Below are positions 49,170-62,964 of a DNA stretch of 64,000 nt, one piece after another. How positions within the stretch are numbered: the stretch's first letter is position 1; each line of letters begins with the position of its first letter. The position numbers and the translations under genes were made by a program. The notes beneath the pieces were generated by a model. That model saw nothing but the letters and a program-made list of their open reading frames with translations, was not told the DNA's origin and did not search any database. Origin of the DNA: Tubiluchus corallicola (lineage: Eukaryota > Priapulida > Priapulimorpha > Priapulimorphida > Tubiluchidae); the NCBI GenBank assembly GCA_030141605.1, contig JAQGDQ010000138.1, forward strand, positions 1-64,000, read 5' to 3'.

Positions 49170-52100
49170 TCAATTACAGGAACGATTATAAAACAATAGC
49201 ATAAAAAACGGACAAACCAGAACGTGACACCAGAAATAGTTCTGAAATGAAATCAGCAAACATTATGTTCGCACAATTACGGGGGTCTTGCTCGCGGTTT
49301 TACGTAGGAAAATAATCTGTCATTTGATTGCTTCGCTGCGCTATATCTATAGTAATTATAATAAGAATAATAGAAGCAATCACAATCCTATCAGCAATGA
49401 CATTCACAACATATAGTTATTAATCTCATAAAGGAAAACTAGTTGCTCTCAGCAAGAGAGAAAAAGAACAAACATTGCAGTAATTACTAATTTAATTAAG
49501 TTAAGTAGTAACCTGTTCTTTGTCTAAAATTTACTAAACTGAAACATGTGTATATTTTATATATTGAATTATATCAGTAAAAATATACGCTAATATATTA
49601 CTAATTAGTTAATCTGCAAATAGAGGCATCATATGTAATTGTGCAATATTCATGGTTGTAAATTATATATGATGATTATGTGATAACATGCAGTGACCTG
49701 TTTGAGGATTTAGTTCTTTTTTGTCATACATGGCACACTGTTATAAGCACAACCTTCGTATTGATCATCACCATATAATCTTACTGTTTGCATTTTGCTC
49801 ATGTATAAAATGTACATATTTATCTTTTCATGGCTATCAAATAAAATAAATCAATATATAAATAAAGATTTATTGTAATCGACCTTACCAAAAAAATTAT
49901 TAAACGAACGAGACGGGCATCACGGCATAATAGGCAGTTTTAAATTATAGAGCTATTTCGCAAGCAAGCAATTCAAAAACTGTTGCGCTTATACATTGCG
50001 AAAATTTTCAAGTTTTGTATTATGACTTAAAAACATAAACAATAGAAAAAACAGTAAAGAACCAGACAACGAGAAAATCCTAAAAAGCAAAGACCGCAAC
50101 CAATTTCAATCATCGTTTCACGTGAAAGCGGATTTCGTCCAGCAAAGGTAAGCCACGGCTTTGTAGCATTTTGTCCGCGCGTTTTGCTCGGCGCATCTGT
50201 GCATGAATCATACAGTACAAAAAACCTATGCACAATGTCGATCATATCAATTGGGAGTTGACTTATAGCAAAAAATTGATAAAGTCGTAATCAGCATGGC
50301 GGTGGTGATGCTGATAGTGGCTTTGGCGGCGGCGTCGGCGATGGTGGTTGCGTGATAACCTTTTAAAAAACCTAAGGCTTTGTGAACAGAAGTTCATATG
50401 AATATACTAGAGTGAATTCCTCACCGACTGATGGAGTCGGATTTTTGATCCGATATCTTGTATTCAAGATGGCTTTAATAACATCATTTTCGAAGGGAGC
50501 CTAATGTTCCACCAATTCGTAAAAGGTTGTCATGAATGTTTTTAGGTAACACTGCAGTATGAATTCAGCATCGATTTTGAATTCAATTAAGATTGTATCA
50601 AGAACATCATTTTCGAAAAAGCCTAACACTCCGCCAATTTGCAGTGGATCGATCCACCGTCCAGCAGTGAGTCTCTCGGCCAATAGTTCGTGTCAAACCT
50701 ATCATTACAGTCAGAGACCACTCTACGTAAAAAGGAGTCGCCGAGACCTTTCGACTAATCCAGTGCTGAGGAATTCATGGTAAAAGTGACATCTTCAGTA
50801 ACTATGTGGAGAGGAAAGGTCGTTTTTCAGTGGCCTTGGCTTTTACGAAGGTAAATAAAGAAACAGCCCTCTTGCCCCTCGCGCGAATGAATTTAGAATT
50901 TTATTGGCATATAAGCTTACATTACATTACAGTGACATACATACAACAAAACAACAACAAAATACAAAAGTACAAAACAGAGCTATTACATTATAGCTAT
51001 AGTACCGAAAAAACACATAATACACAATAAATATATGTGATTTTAGTATGGACACAGTTAGATATCATGAAAAAAATAAATGATATTATCAATATTTACA
51101 TGTTAGTACTATTTATTCCCTTTTTAAACACTTAAAAATGTAATGGGCGACTATTTTGGTTATATCGCAGTCGCTGGGGTTGACTCTGTGTGAGCCAAAA
51201 ATCCGATGCAGCCGCTGCCGGCCATTTTGGAAATTATCTTTTCACTAGTTTGGCTTGAAGTGCTGCACAGTATATGGTTTCTATGACTTTCGGAGTCTAG
51301 GAAATTTTCTGATGTTGTTTTTTGTGATTTTCCTATCTTTGGCCTTCACGTCAAAAACCTGCCTGCATTATGCCACACAATTACATAGGGGACTTCGTAT
51401 AGTAGCTTTACTATTCATTTACAGTATGCCGTGTCATAGCATACAGAAAACAGAACTTTCAACGACTTTCACATTGAAATTAACCTTACCAGACACAAAA
51501 ATCGACCGCCATCGTGGCTTAAAGATCAAAGACAAATCAAATCTTGAAAGAAAGATCAAATGTGAATTCTTCGAACCGGATGTCCCAAAATCATGTGCTA
51601 TGCAGTTTTGTAGGCCAAACTCATTAAAAGCTAAAATCCAAAATGGCTGGACGTACTCACTGTCGCTTTGATAATTTTTTTACCTATTTTAACATTTAAG
51701 TCAAAGATGGCGACCGAGTTTTATGACTTGTCCACATCAACGAAAGCTCAGTTCAAGCTAGGTTATGAACAGTGAAACTGCAAGTCGAACAACAAAATTA
51801 GTCCACTGCATGTGTTAGTTCTTACCTAATTTCCTGTGGTGAAACCACTTTTGAAGTGAGCAAAAGTGAACTTCAGCCGTCATGAATATATTGTTAATGT
51901 GCATATATTAAAATATCCCCACCCCCACCCCCAAAAAAACAAGGAACGAAGGAAAACAAAGGATGACTGCACTTTAACATTTAGTGCGTAACACTGTCGT
52001 GAGCCACTACTTGGATTGGGAGATTTTAGTGATCGTTGTGCCTTTTCTTTTTCTCATGATGGATAATCCACAGCGGTAAACTGAAATATCGCGTAACTTT

Positions 52101-53520
52101 TTTATTTAGTTTATTAAGGATTTTTTACTAGTACAACACACTTGCTTCTTTAAGGTGCACCTTAATAATAACAATTTAGATCTTAGAGATCGCTGTGCGA
52201 AAAGTGATCATCGTGTGGACAACACTTCACAAATCGCAATGCACAATGAACAAAATATACATCAACTATCATGCAACATTATAATATAATCACCGTAGTT
52301 GGAAAGTCCTTGGGAAATTCTGCCATTTTTTGTTGCTTCTGGCGGCATGAGGAAAGCGGTTGCGTTACTACCATCTTTATCCTCCAGGTGGGAGATCCCA
52401 CTCACAGGCAAGACAACCTCCATCCATATTGTTTTGTTGTTGAGTTGTTGCTTAGTTCGTAAATAAATGCATTCAACTCTTGTGGCGAATTACGTTCCGC
52501 ATCCACAATTTTACGTTACTTTTCACGATGTCAGATTCAGACGCACACAATGCGCACATGCACAGTGTAATGACTTTGTATCTTTTTGATCTACTATATT
52601 CGTTATATCGATCGACGGGTCTCACTTTATCATGCACAGGAGTTCAAATTCAATTAGTTTTCACTAACGTGGCTATACCTCATGATTATTTTATTTACTT
52701 GCGTCACTCATTTGTTTTTTACATGCAGCTGTGTACATTTACATGAAACAGAAAGAAAACTAGATTGAAGTGAAGCGAAGAAGCCGCAACCGCAGATAGA
52801 CACTTCTCGGGCTTCAGGTGCGCAAAGTCAACTGAGATGCACTATAGTAATGATAGCGGTATTGGCAGTAATAAATAGTAATGATAGTAGTAGTGGCAAA
52901 TTTGTAGTTGTAGCTGCTGGTGCTCTTCTTTTTGCTGCTGTCACCGTGCTAGCACCGTTGTAACGCAGCACCACGGTTTTTTTGAGTCAGTTTTGAAAAT
53001 ACATATGCACCCGCATGAATGTTACTATTATTTCCTGATCTCATGTTGCAAAAATAACATGATTCTGACTTGAGACGCAGTGTGTACAGGAAACTGTCAG
53101 TTCATGACAGAAACATGACTCAGAAATTTGTCAAGCTCAATGCCTTGTAATGGCACTTCATGTTGAATGGATTCACCTTCGACTAAATACAAACTTATTT
53201 TCGAATGTGATTTTGTTTTTCTGATGCCGGTGCTATAACTTTTCTAAAAAAACAATCGATAACTAGTATAAATTAGAAACTATATATGAACTACTAGTAA
53301 TATGATTGGAGACTGAACTCAATGGTAGGAACTACAGGAGCTATAGCACACCCAAAAACGTGCAGTGCTGAAACTGTAGCAGAAGAAATTCTTTCCAACC
53401 GCCTACCATGTACTATACTAGAATTAAATGTACAGCATAGATATAGGAACTAAAATCTTACTACGTTTCCGTGTAGGAAATCACGAATTTTTGGAGAAAT
53501 TAAATAAATTGTTGCCATAG
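49170..53520. other. No gene recognised
   Basis: AT-rich sequence with scattered chance ORFs. A 138-codon plus-strand frame at 51255-51671 starts with a hydrophobic stretch but resembles nothing known to me. A degenerate duplication of about 120 bp lies at 50430-50650 (shared word AACATCATTTTCGAA). Confidence 0.4.
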
Positions 53521-53527
53521 GCTACAA

Positions 53528-53630
<103 letters not shown>

Positions 53631-54060
53631 GTACTATTATAATTAATACTTTTTATAATAATTACAATATAATATAATATTATACACTTATATATATACA
53701 CGTATTTAATTATCATCAGTATATCAGTATATACATAATACGTAACTATTAACCCACTTATTTGATAGTTTAATAAAACCATCGTATTATATTGTTCTGA
53801 CTGTTGGTCCCCCTTCTTGTTTAATAGTAGGAAAATATCGAAAAATAATGAAATTACAGTTGAAAATATATACGATGATTTAACCATTGAATTACCTAAT
53901 GTAAAGTTATGTAAGTTCGCTCTTGGCGTCAATAAATTTTCCGTTAATCATGGGGTCAGGGGAGAGCTGGGTGTTTCCCTCTATACGTAGACGTTATAAT
54001 CAGGACAATAAAATACTGGCTTAGAACACTGAACTCTCCACAAAATACTTTGATATACCA

Positions 54061-54939
54061 AACCTACGAAGAAAATAAAAATCTCCTGAACCAAAATACG
54101 GATGTTGGTTACAATTTGTAAGAAGCATTTTAAGTCATATGAGCTTTTCTCATATTTGGGAACAGCAAGGGGTCGATCAAACCAAACCTTTTCTACATGC
54201 TTTAAAGAGAAACTACAAAATAATTATAAAATTTACTGGAAGGAATGTGCTACAAAAGAAACGGGCAAAACAGACGAAACTAATAAACCACGAACCTATA
54301 CAAAATTCCAGCAAGAATTTGAAGCCGCTTCTTTTTATACATAATCATGCACTAAGATCGAACTTTACTAAACTGCGCATCAGTTCTCACAGCTTGTATG
54401 TAGAAAAAGGCCGACATTGTATACCCAAAATACCTGTTAACAAACATTGTAATGAAGGAAAAATTGAAATTGAAATGCATTTTGTACTTGACTGTAAGAT
54501 TTACTATGATCTAAAGTTAAATTTGTTCGGTTCTATTGCGAAAATTTTTCCTGCTTTTATTAATCTACCTATGGACCAAAAATTTATTTAGCTGTTAAGA
54601 GGTAGTGATTTTGAAATGACAAATATATTAGTGTCAAGATATATTACTGAGTGTTTTATAAAACCAAATTTACAAAATTGAGCTTACCTGTTGTTTTATT
54701 TAGTTATATGTAACATCTTCGTTATATAAAATGATTCTAACGCTTCACTTTAAATATGTTAACATTTTGTAAAATGCAACTTTAATATAATTTAATGTAA
54801 CTATGTTCTGCAGTATAAATTAGTTGGAAGATGTAATATGTAATTGCAATTCTAAAATTCGTTGTGTACTAAACTTTGTAAAATAACTTAACGTAATATA
54901 ATATAATTGTAATATTTAACCACTGTAAATACTGTTTAC

Positions 54940-55009
<70 letters not shown>

Positions 55010-55195
55010 CTATTATTATTGTGTTTTATTGTGTATTGTGTTAACGATTATACCACATGTGCGGGTTTTGTCTGTGTAGTTTTTTTTTCATTGTAATGTA
55101 TTGCATTGTTTATGTAATGTTTTGTAACTTGTAATTGCAATTGTAATTGTATGGCTTATAAATCGTCAATAAATGATATATACAAATAAAATACA
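54061..55195 (+). pseudogene. LINE C-terminus and 3' UTR (same superfamily as the 37-39 kb LINE)
   Basis: Across frames it reads LRSNFTKLRISSHSLYVEKG, then KPEPI-type text replaced by IPKIPVNKHC and EIEMHFVLDC. This aligns block for block with the end of the 36.6-39.5 kb element (RISAHKLEIERGRY, PKIPAHQRICKIC, EDEMHFCMTC). The first cysteines of the zinc-knuckle are lost. The 3' UTR contains (TTA)n and ends near TCAATAAATGATATATAC. Confidence 0.75.
54942..55019. repeat. (TTA)n microsatellite
   Basis: About 22 TTA/ATT units within the LINE 3' UTR. Confidence 0.95.
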
Positions 55196-55199
55196 CACG

Positions 55200-57015
55200 G
55201 CTGCAACATAAAAGTATTTAAAGTGTTATTCATACAGTATCTTGCTGCTCCATCTATGAAATATTCTGTGTCATGATATGGCCACAAAGAAGCTTTTTGT
55301 GGTTTACTGGGATTCGTTCGCTTGCATGCCCTGTTCAAGAACTGTCGTTTCGTTCGAAATGGCTTTTTGATGCAAGTCTATTTAGAGAATTTTGACCACA
55401 TAATACCCCAAGCTTCGGTTTATTTGAAAAGTACCCACTTCTTTCTTCGTGCTCACTTTGAAAACCCAGCCTTCTGAATTATATATAAATGCAGCGGTTC
55501 AAGAGCAGAAAATATATTGGCCTAGTAACCGCTTTCTGTAAGTGAGATATTTTTGTTGCTGAAAAACACTTCTTTGCGTTTCTTTGAGTTTTGTTTGTTT
55601 ACGCTTTCACTTTTTTATATCATAAGGTCTACATTGCGTGTGTTTCGGGTTTTCGAGAAATACTTTTGTTTTATTTTACTTTGTCCCGATGCAGTGCATT
55701 CTCAGATCGTAACGTTACACTGATGTGTTGATTTTTCGATTTTCTGAAACTGTTTTATTTGCTTAATGACATTTTTGTTTTTGCAAAAATAAAAATTTCT
55801 TCTGACGCTATAATTTATTTTTGAGTATATTTAAAACTTTAATAAAAGTGGAGAAAGTAGTTTGTTTGAAGTAAAATCGTTCAATGCGGTAAATCAGTAG
55901 TGTTGTAATGGTACTTACGTTTCGTTCGCAAACATCTTCTTGTAAACCACTGATCGTTTACTGTGTTATTTTTTACTGCGTCTGCTTGCTCTGTTATTCT
56001 TTACTTACGTGTTTGATTACTAAACTACTCCGTAATTCTATGTATTGTGTATTGGCTATTTGATTAATGTGGATTAGTATTTTGCTCATTGTTTGTTATA
56101 TGTGTTTGCTCATTATATTGTGTTTCGTCCCATCACCCGATCTTTTTTCTAATCATATTTAAATAAGGCGGCTGACATAGTTTATTCGTTTGTTGTGTGG
56201 TCAACGGGGCTAATCTATTATCTAGGAACATTTTACAAAATCCACATCAATTTACATGTACGTACGAGAGTATTTAGCTACAGCACATTATATTATTATG
56301 TCAGATGACTACATAATATAGGATGCTTTAGATTTGTCATAAAACTTTCATCAAATGTTGACCTAGCCATTTCTGTAACAAGACTAGCGAGTGACTTGAA
56401 ATGTGCAAAAAGTAATTTAGGCTCAATATTCGCACTATATAGCCAGATTTCTTTAACAAATTCCACGTTATTTTGAAACTGGTCCTAAAGTTTGCATGCA
56501 GCAGCACACCCATTTTCGCTTGGTATTGGCGTTTTTCTTTTGTCGTTTTTTTAACACTAAAATACCCTGACTGGACATCTATATTATTTCTATTTAGCTG
56601 AAATTTACGTAAACTGTTTGAATTTTCTGTTTACGATTGTACACTCGTAATCGATACAAGGTTTTCGAATAATTTTCGCATTAAAAAATTTTTCGTCTGC
56701 ACACACTTCATACAGTTGCTAGAGCCATAAAAATAATAATTTCTTGTACTTCTGATACGGTACTTGATGAACTGTAGTTCCTACTTGATTTTATATTTGA
56801 CCATATTTGATTAACATTGCTTTGAGAAATTTGTTTTTATAATTATTGGCTAGAGATTTTCGCAGTCTTTTGTGAAAGACATACATATTAATCTGCTCCT
56901 TATATTCTATCACTTATGTTTGTGTAGTTTTCATTGCTGCAGAAACATAAACGTGATGCGATAGATCATGAGGAAGGGCTACATACCTGTCATTTCATCA
57001 TAAAAAGGTATAATT
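55200..57015. other. No feature recognised
   Basis: AT-rich DNA; no coding or repeat signature recognised. Confidence 0.45.
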
Positions 57016-57020
57016 ATACT

Positions 57021-57272
57021 AAGCGCAGGGGATCGTTTCAACGGGCAACTGTCGTTATCAATGCTAGAAATCATGTCAAAACAAATAATTAATACATTTA
57101 TATGCTTATTTATGTTAATTATCTTTATATTATTTATGCTTAATATACTTATACACAAATACAACTATATTGTGTGCCATGGTTGTAGTGTCATAAATGT
57201 ATTAATTATTTGTTTTGACAGGATTTCTAGCATTGATAATGACATTTGCTGTCGAAAAGATCTCTTGCGCTT
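57021..57272. repeat. Long inverted repeat (hairpin, arms about 80 bp)
   Basis: Arms 57021-57102 and 57192-57272 are near-exact inverses, e.g. ATCAATGCTAGAAATC against GATTTCTAGCATTGAT, and GTCAAAACAAATAATTAATA. The loop is about 90 bp and AT-rich. It abuts the 3' side of the LINE at 57.4-59.5 kb. It could be a MITE or a head-to-head duplication; no target duplication identified. Confidence 0.85.
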
Positions 57273-57389
57273 AATAAACACCATATTGATTCCTAGAGGT
57301 GGGCTCTTTTAGGTATATATTTATGCTGTATGAAATACAAATACAAAAACATAAATGCATTACGCCTAAATTAATTGCAGCCGCATTCA

Positions 57390-59534
57390 CTTTTTTTAAA
57401 ACACAGAGAATGTGCTGTCGTTTTACTTGGTTAGGAAGTCCGTCCCACAATGCAGCACCTTGATATTCAACAGAGTGTTTCATGACATTAGTTTTGCCTT
57501 TGGGAATGTGAAATTTATTATGTTGTCTGCTTGCATGAGTATGTGTGTCATTATTAAAAACAAAGATACTTTCAAATACATCAGGCAACAAATTGTTAAC
57601 ATGCACGTATACAAAACAACAAATTGCCAGGACAACAACGCCATAAAGTTTTGAAACTTTCAAATATATAAATAATTTAGTAGTATTAGATCTACGAGAG
57701 CGCTAAGTTAGATTATTCTAACTAGCTTTTTCTGTATTGTTATTTATCTATCTAAGGGATCCATGTAATCGACGCCCCAGATCATACAACAATAATCAAA
57801 TATGGGTACGCAGAATTATAGTATATTCGCTTAAGACTGGAATTTTTAGAATTTTGTTACATTTTTACTATACCAACATCATTGCTAAGCCTAGTTTGCA
57901 TACTTTTTCCATGACGCCTTTCCGTCTAAGCCTAAGGCGACGCCCAAAAATTTAGTTTGCGTGGCTTGGTCATTAAAATTAAGATTTATTTTCAATCATA
58001 TTTAACATACTTCTTGTTTTTTGCACTAAGAAAGTATAAAATTAGTTTTAATAATGTTTAAAGTTAGTTTTTTTTGGATATAAGTTCAGCATTTACCGTA
58101 TTACAGAAAGACATGTATGTATGTAGGTTATTGACTAAATTACATTACATGTTTACATGAAGAACGAGGTAATGCCACAATCGATTATTAGTGATTTTAG
58201 TCCAAATGCACTTTACGCGCATTTTCTTCTCAAGGTTACAGCAATAAAAACAGTGTTATGCATAGAAGGTATTACATAAAATTTTTTAAAGAACACAACG
58301 GTAAAGCTATAAGCAAACTGCCTATACGCAGAACTGATGTCACACCATTCATACATTTTACTACACGTCATTCACTTCATATTAATTAGTACGTCGGCAC
58401 AAAAGTTGCAAAATTTCATGAAATATTATGCAACAATTAGTTGCTCAAAGAAGTGAGTTAAATCAGCAAGGTTTACATTGTCGTAGTGGTTTCTAATATT
58501 AGATGTTAGGGGGCATGTCTGCATAACCTGTTTCTCGGTTGAATGTCCCCACAAGGACACAATGTTTCTGTGAGATATAATGAAACTTGTATAATCAGCA
58601 AATATAATAGAGAATAATTTACTAATTTACACATTACCTAAATCATTAATATAAATCAAAATAAAATTGGTCTCAAGACCCAACCTTGAGGAAATCCGCA
58701 GATAATGTCTAACTTGTCTGAAATACAGTCATTGTACAATACATACCGCTTTATGCCACTTAAGTGACGAACAAGCCATTTACAGCATATAATTCTAATG
58801 CCGTGATACTTTAATTTGCTCAGCAAAATTTTGCGGTCGACAAGTTCCAACGCTTTGCTGAAGCCTACAAACAAACAAAGAGCATACTCGTTATTCTCAA
58901 TTGCTTGAGTAATTTTGTTTACAAGAGTTAAAATAGTCATGCTTGTCGAACGGTTCTCACTGAAACCGAAACGAAATTTATGCGGCAGATCTCGTTTGTT
59001 TGTTAATTTAATCAGACGCCTAAACATCAGATTTTCTAAGACTTTAGAAAGCACTGGTAAACTCGATATTGGCCGGTAATTAAAGAATAAGTTGCGCCTC
59101 TCTGCTTTTGTAAATCGGAAATATTTTATCCTCTTTAAGTTCAGTTGGTACAACGCCATCAGCACAAGATTAATTAAAACGATAACACAAAGGATCAGAT
59201 ATACTATTTATTATTATATTATTATTATATTATTTGGAAATATTTTATAGATATATTATTTGGAAATACAATCAATATGCCACTGGCTTTAAATTTTCAA
59301 GATGAATTTTATAATTTAAATGCATTTATAATTTCATCTTTAGTAATAGAGTTAATAAATATTGATTAATGAAGCTGTATGTCTAAAACGGAGTATAGCT
59401 ATAATTAGTAGGTGAGTCTGAATTAGCAGTAGACGAACTACATTTATAAAAAAAATATTAAATGCGTTAGATACTTCGATGCTTTCATCAACATCCCTTT
59501 CATCACAGAAGAACTTTGTCTGGCTTCTTAACAC
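57390..59534 (-). pseudogene. LINE relic with RT domain (CR1/Jockey-like)
   Basis: From 5' to 3' on the minus strand: linker (59352-59534), then RT with RPISSLPVLSKVLENLMFRR, FGFSENRSTS, LFVGFSKALE (palm; the usual catalytic Asp of the DF.KAFD block is altered), FPQGWVLRPILF, YINDL and FADYTS (normally FADDT). Next come TKFLGVALGLDG..SWKKY (the thumb/connection block) and VMKHSVEYQGAALWDGLP (the C-terminal signature). Many stops and substituted catalytic residues make it inactive. Confidence 0.85.
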
Positions 59535-60165
59535 TGCTATTTTGCTTAATTAACACAAGCTTCAAAACTTGCCAAGATTTTGAGATAATATTCTTGGTCT
59601 CCTGTATTTTCGATTGCTAGGGTTTCGTTCATTATTCTTATTAATTTAGTTAATTTATTCTTAGATTTTATAGGCACCTAGCGCATTCATAAATGGATTT
59701 TTCAAAATAATCGCTGTACTAGCTATTTTCTCAGTAAACCTGCAGTATTTTTTAAATCCATGGTTTGCCAGAATAACCGTGGCAAACACTAACAAAACGT
59801 TTCAATGGGAAGCATTTTTATACTCCTCCAAAAATCTATTTACCAAGCGACTATAATCCGTTTGGGAATCGTTAAAGACAAGCAAGTCTTGCCACGGGAT
59901 AGCTTTAATAGTATTTCTAAACTTTTTGTCTCACAAGAACACGTTTGTAACAAACGACCTTTTGCGGTCACAGTACAAAATATTTGGAAGTGGTTCGCAA
60001 TTTGAGTACACACTGTTTTCACAATTAGCAATAATACTTTAAAAAATTATCAGTCATAGTGTTACCAAACTAGTTACTTTCGTTGGTTTGTCAACAACTG
60101 TGAAGTAACCATGAGAATACCTTGTTTCCAGTAACTCATGCATTGAAACATGCATTTAACAAAAT

Positions 60166-60700
60166 AAAAAAAAACGAAAGGTCAAGCCTTACGGGAAGTT
60201 AGGCTTATTTCAATGTTCGCGAAAATGTTCGAAAGATTCAGTAATAAAAGTGTGATAAGCGCCTCATGTAATTAGCAATATTAGTTTAAACTCGCGATCA
60301 ATGTTGAATGCCCATTCTTCCACTAATGACATCGCTCGTCGACTGAAGAAAAACAGATCCCGTCAATTCCCGTCAAAAGATAATGAGTTTTTATAAAAAG
60401 TAGCATAGTTAATTTTGCGATATTATTGCATGAACAGTAGGTAAGCTGCAGAAGTTTGAATTGGTTTGAACAGCGCGCGCTTACGGAACGCCACGATACG
60501 CATACGAAAAGTCATGAAGTCCACCTATTACGTCATAATTTTCAATTGAATTTTCTGAAAATGTCTATGCAGCGGTAGTGTAAATTAACTATACGCTTTA
60601 TAGACAGGTTTTCTGCAAGTTTCTTTGTTGTATTTTTCTAGGTTTAAGTGATAACAGTAAAATATCCCCAACAGGCTAAGGGACCTGTCCTTTCCTTTAA
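60166..60700. mobile_element. TTAA-bounded MITE, copy B (same family as 9.2 kb)
   Basis: It keeps the internal words of the 9200-9747 element (AAGCCTTACGGGAAGT, GATAAGCGCCTCATGTAA, GCGCGCTTACGGAA, ATTTTTCTAGGTTTAAGTGA) in the same order and ends TCCTTTCCTTTAA. The left tip is eroded into an A-run. Confidence 0.75.
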
Positions 60701-60993
60701 TATTACAGTCACCCAACATATATAATTTTTTATTTTTCTTTCTCATAATTTCTAGAAATGAGTTTAATTTGTGATAAAATGACTAGACGCCCGACCCAGG
60801 CGGCCTGTAGATAACGCTGATTAGGATACTTTTCAAATCAGCCGAGACAGCATTCTGTTCAAGTAATGTTTGCAATACTTTTACTGCATCATTGAATTTT
60901 AGGTGGTTAAACTATATAAAATTCAATGTTGTCAACTTGTTCAGAATAGGAGTACATCATATATTCACTTGCATTACTGATATGACTGTATGT

Positions 60994-61047
60994 CGTTTCG
61001 CCAGTCAACTTTTTCGCCAGTTTACTTTTTCGCCAGTTCACTTTTTC
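60994..61047. repeat. 16-bp iteron cluster B
   Basis: Three tandem copies of TTTTTCGCCAGT(T/C)(T/A)AC, whose inverse ACTGGCGAAAAAGT shares the ACTGGCGAAA core and 16-bp period with cluster A at 21038-21129. Confidence 0.8.
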
Positions 61048-61099
61048 AGAAGGTAGGTAAATACTAGAGCAGGTAAGATTTTTACAGTTTAGAGTTAAA

Positions 61100-62560
61100 A
61101 AATGCTTACAAACAGCACATTTCGTTTTGAATGAAGTGATTTCATCATTAACGTCTTCTAAATGTGGCCTACATTCTCTGCACAAAGCCTCTAAGCCTCG
61201 TGACGTTAATTACAATCTCTGGGTCTCTCAGGAATCCTAGGTAGTTCCTAAGTAGTGCGGTTGCCATTGATTAGTAATAATGGTGTCAACTACTTCTGGA
61301 TCTTGCACTGTGCTTTCAGCCGTTCTGCACGCTGCTTCACACCTAGTCCGAAGAAAATAAGTACGTAGGTTTTTCTTCATTACAGCAGTAAAAGATGCTA
61401 AACTTTGAACCTTAACGGAAACTTTTCCTTAGTCACTGTGACAGCGTGTCCAAGAAAATGTTAAATTGTTGTTAGGATGTTTTGCCAAGCAGTCCCGCTG
61501 TCACGAGTTTTACCTTGATTGACCAAAATATAGTAAAAATTAGCAGGATTTTTAATAATGATAATAAACAAGACATTGTATTATTTTCGATTCTCACAGA
61601 AAAGAAACTGTGCCGGCGAAAAAAGTTCTTGTGTAAACAAACACGTAGAAAAGCAATAATGGTTAACGTGAAGTGCTTTGCATAGCCAATTCAAATGTTT
61701 CAAAAATCAACTGGATAAATCTAACGTATAAAATTTAACATTTACTCAACTTTACGATGGCTGGACCCAGCAGAACTGTCCAGGGAGACGGATACCGTCA
61801 GCAATGCTCCTATCACGTACTCCTCCACGAATCGTACCACGCTTCCCACCAGGTGCCAAACCGTGCGTGCCAAACCAAGTATCCTATATGGCTTTCAGGA
61901 CACGTCTGCCAAAACCATCAGCTCCTATGTCTCCCAAAAATGCCAATTGACTCCTCGAGACGGTATTGCACTGAAAAATGACATTCAGCAAATAAACTGG
62001 AACTCAGTCTTCATAAGAGGAAGAGTTTAAAGACAAACATTACCATTAAGAAACACAATCGGGGATTTCTTGAATAACCAAATTTGCTCCAAAGCCTCTC
62101 TAACTAATAACCAAATAGCCCGCGAGGTGGCTTCCACTTTGACGACATCAACACATGTTAAGAAGGAGAAACATGTGTTCAACAAAAAGTAGCTATTTTA
62201 CCTTGAGCTACAAAACCAGATAGACAACAAAACTAGGCCAATATCTAGGCCAAAGGCAGGTAAATTTGATCATGTGACCCAGGCCACCTAATGTTACAAA
62301 AAAATCAGTGGCGACAGAAATCACAATTCTAATAAAAAATATTAACTATAATGGCAATCAATGTTATACCAACAATATCAATAAATTTTGGATTTTCTTC
62401 AAAAATACATTAATAGAAAATAAGGCAATCAATTATTAATAGCGCATCACAATAGACAGCTTAGGTCGTCGAGTATTTCTTTGCGGACTAGTGCCAAGAG
62501 AGGCCACTACAGTGCTTTGAGCATATTTAGTAACATATTCAGTATCCCATCCAATACATG
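61100..62560. other. No gene recognised
   Basis: Includes a minus-strand frame (60907-61185) with two CxxC pairs and a plus-strand frame at 61757-61981. Neither matches a family I know and both lack flanking gene structure. They may be transposon remnants. Confidence 0.35.
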
Positions 62561-62604
62561 TATAATTTTATTCAGTTTTTCATTCTTTTCATCTCTCTCA
62601 TTAT

Positions 62605-62964
62605 CTGTGTGAAAGTTGTAACTGTATATTTTAGGTGTTGCCATCTATTGATTAGTTACTTTAACATTTACTAGTTCAATTCACCCCTTATTACAATTGT
62701 TCGGTCCAGTGAATATTCAAACTCTCTGTATCTCCCCTATTTTACTGTAATGGGATATGTGAAGCCATGTTTTTGCATAGTTCTTTACATATATAAACTG
62801 GCTAGATTCCACTTCTAGCCGCTGTCTACTCATTCGTGATCACTGCAGGACACTCTGGTCCTCAGTGCAGCAGTCATGTTACCTATAACTATGTAGTGTA
62901 CTTATTGTAATAAAAGTGTTTTAGTTTTGTGCAAACATGTAATCTGGTGTTTAGTTGTTTTCTA
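62605..62964 (+). mobile_element. Possible solo LTR
   Basis: About 360 bp beginning TGTGTGAAAG and ending CTACA, with a TATA-like ACATATATAAACTGG at about 62788, a transcript-start-like GC-richer block (CTGCAGGACACTCTGGTCCT), then AATAAAAGTGTTTTAG as a poly(A) signal. This order (TATA, R region, AATAAA) is that of a retrotransposon LTR. No internal region and no clear target duplication is seen, so it is only a candidate. Confidence 0.4.

Noticed and set aside
51255-51671. 138-codon plus-strand ORF with a hydrophobic start
   Set aside because: No family resemblance, no splice or promoter context, and lies in repeat-rich noncoding DNA; length is compatible with chance.
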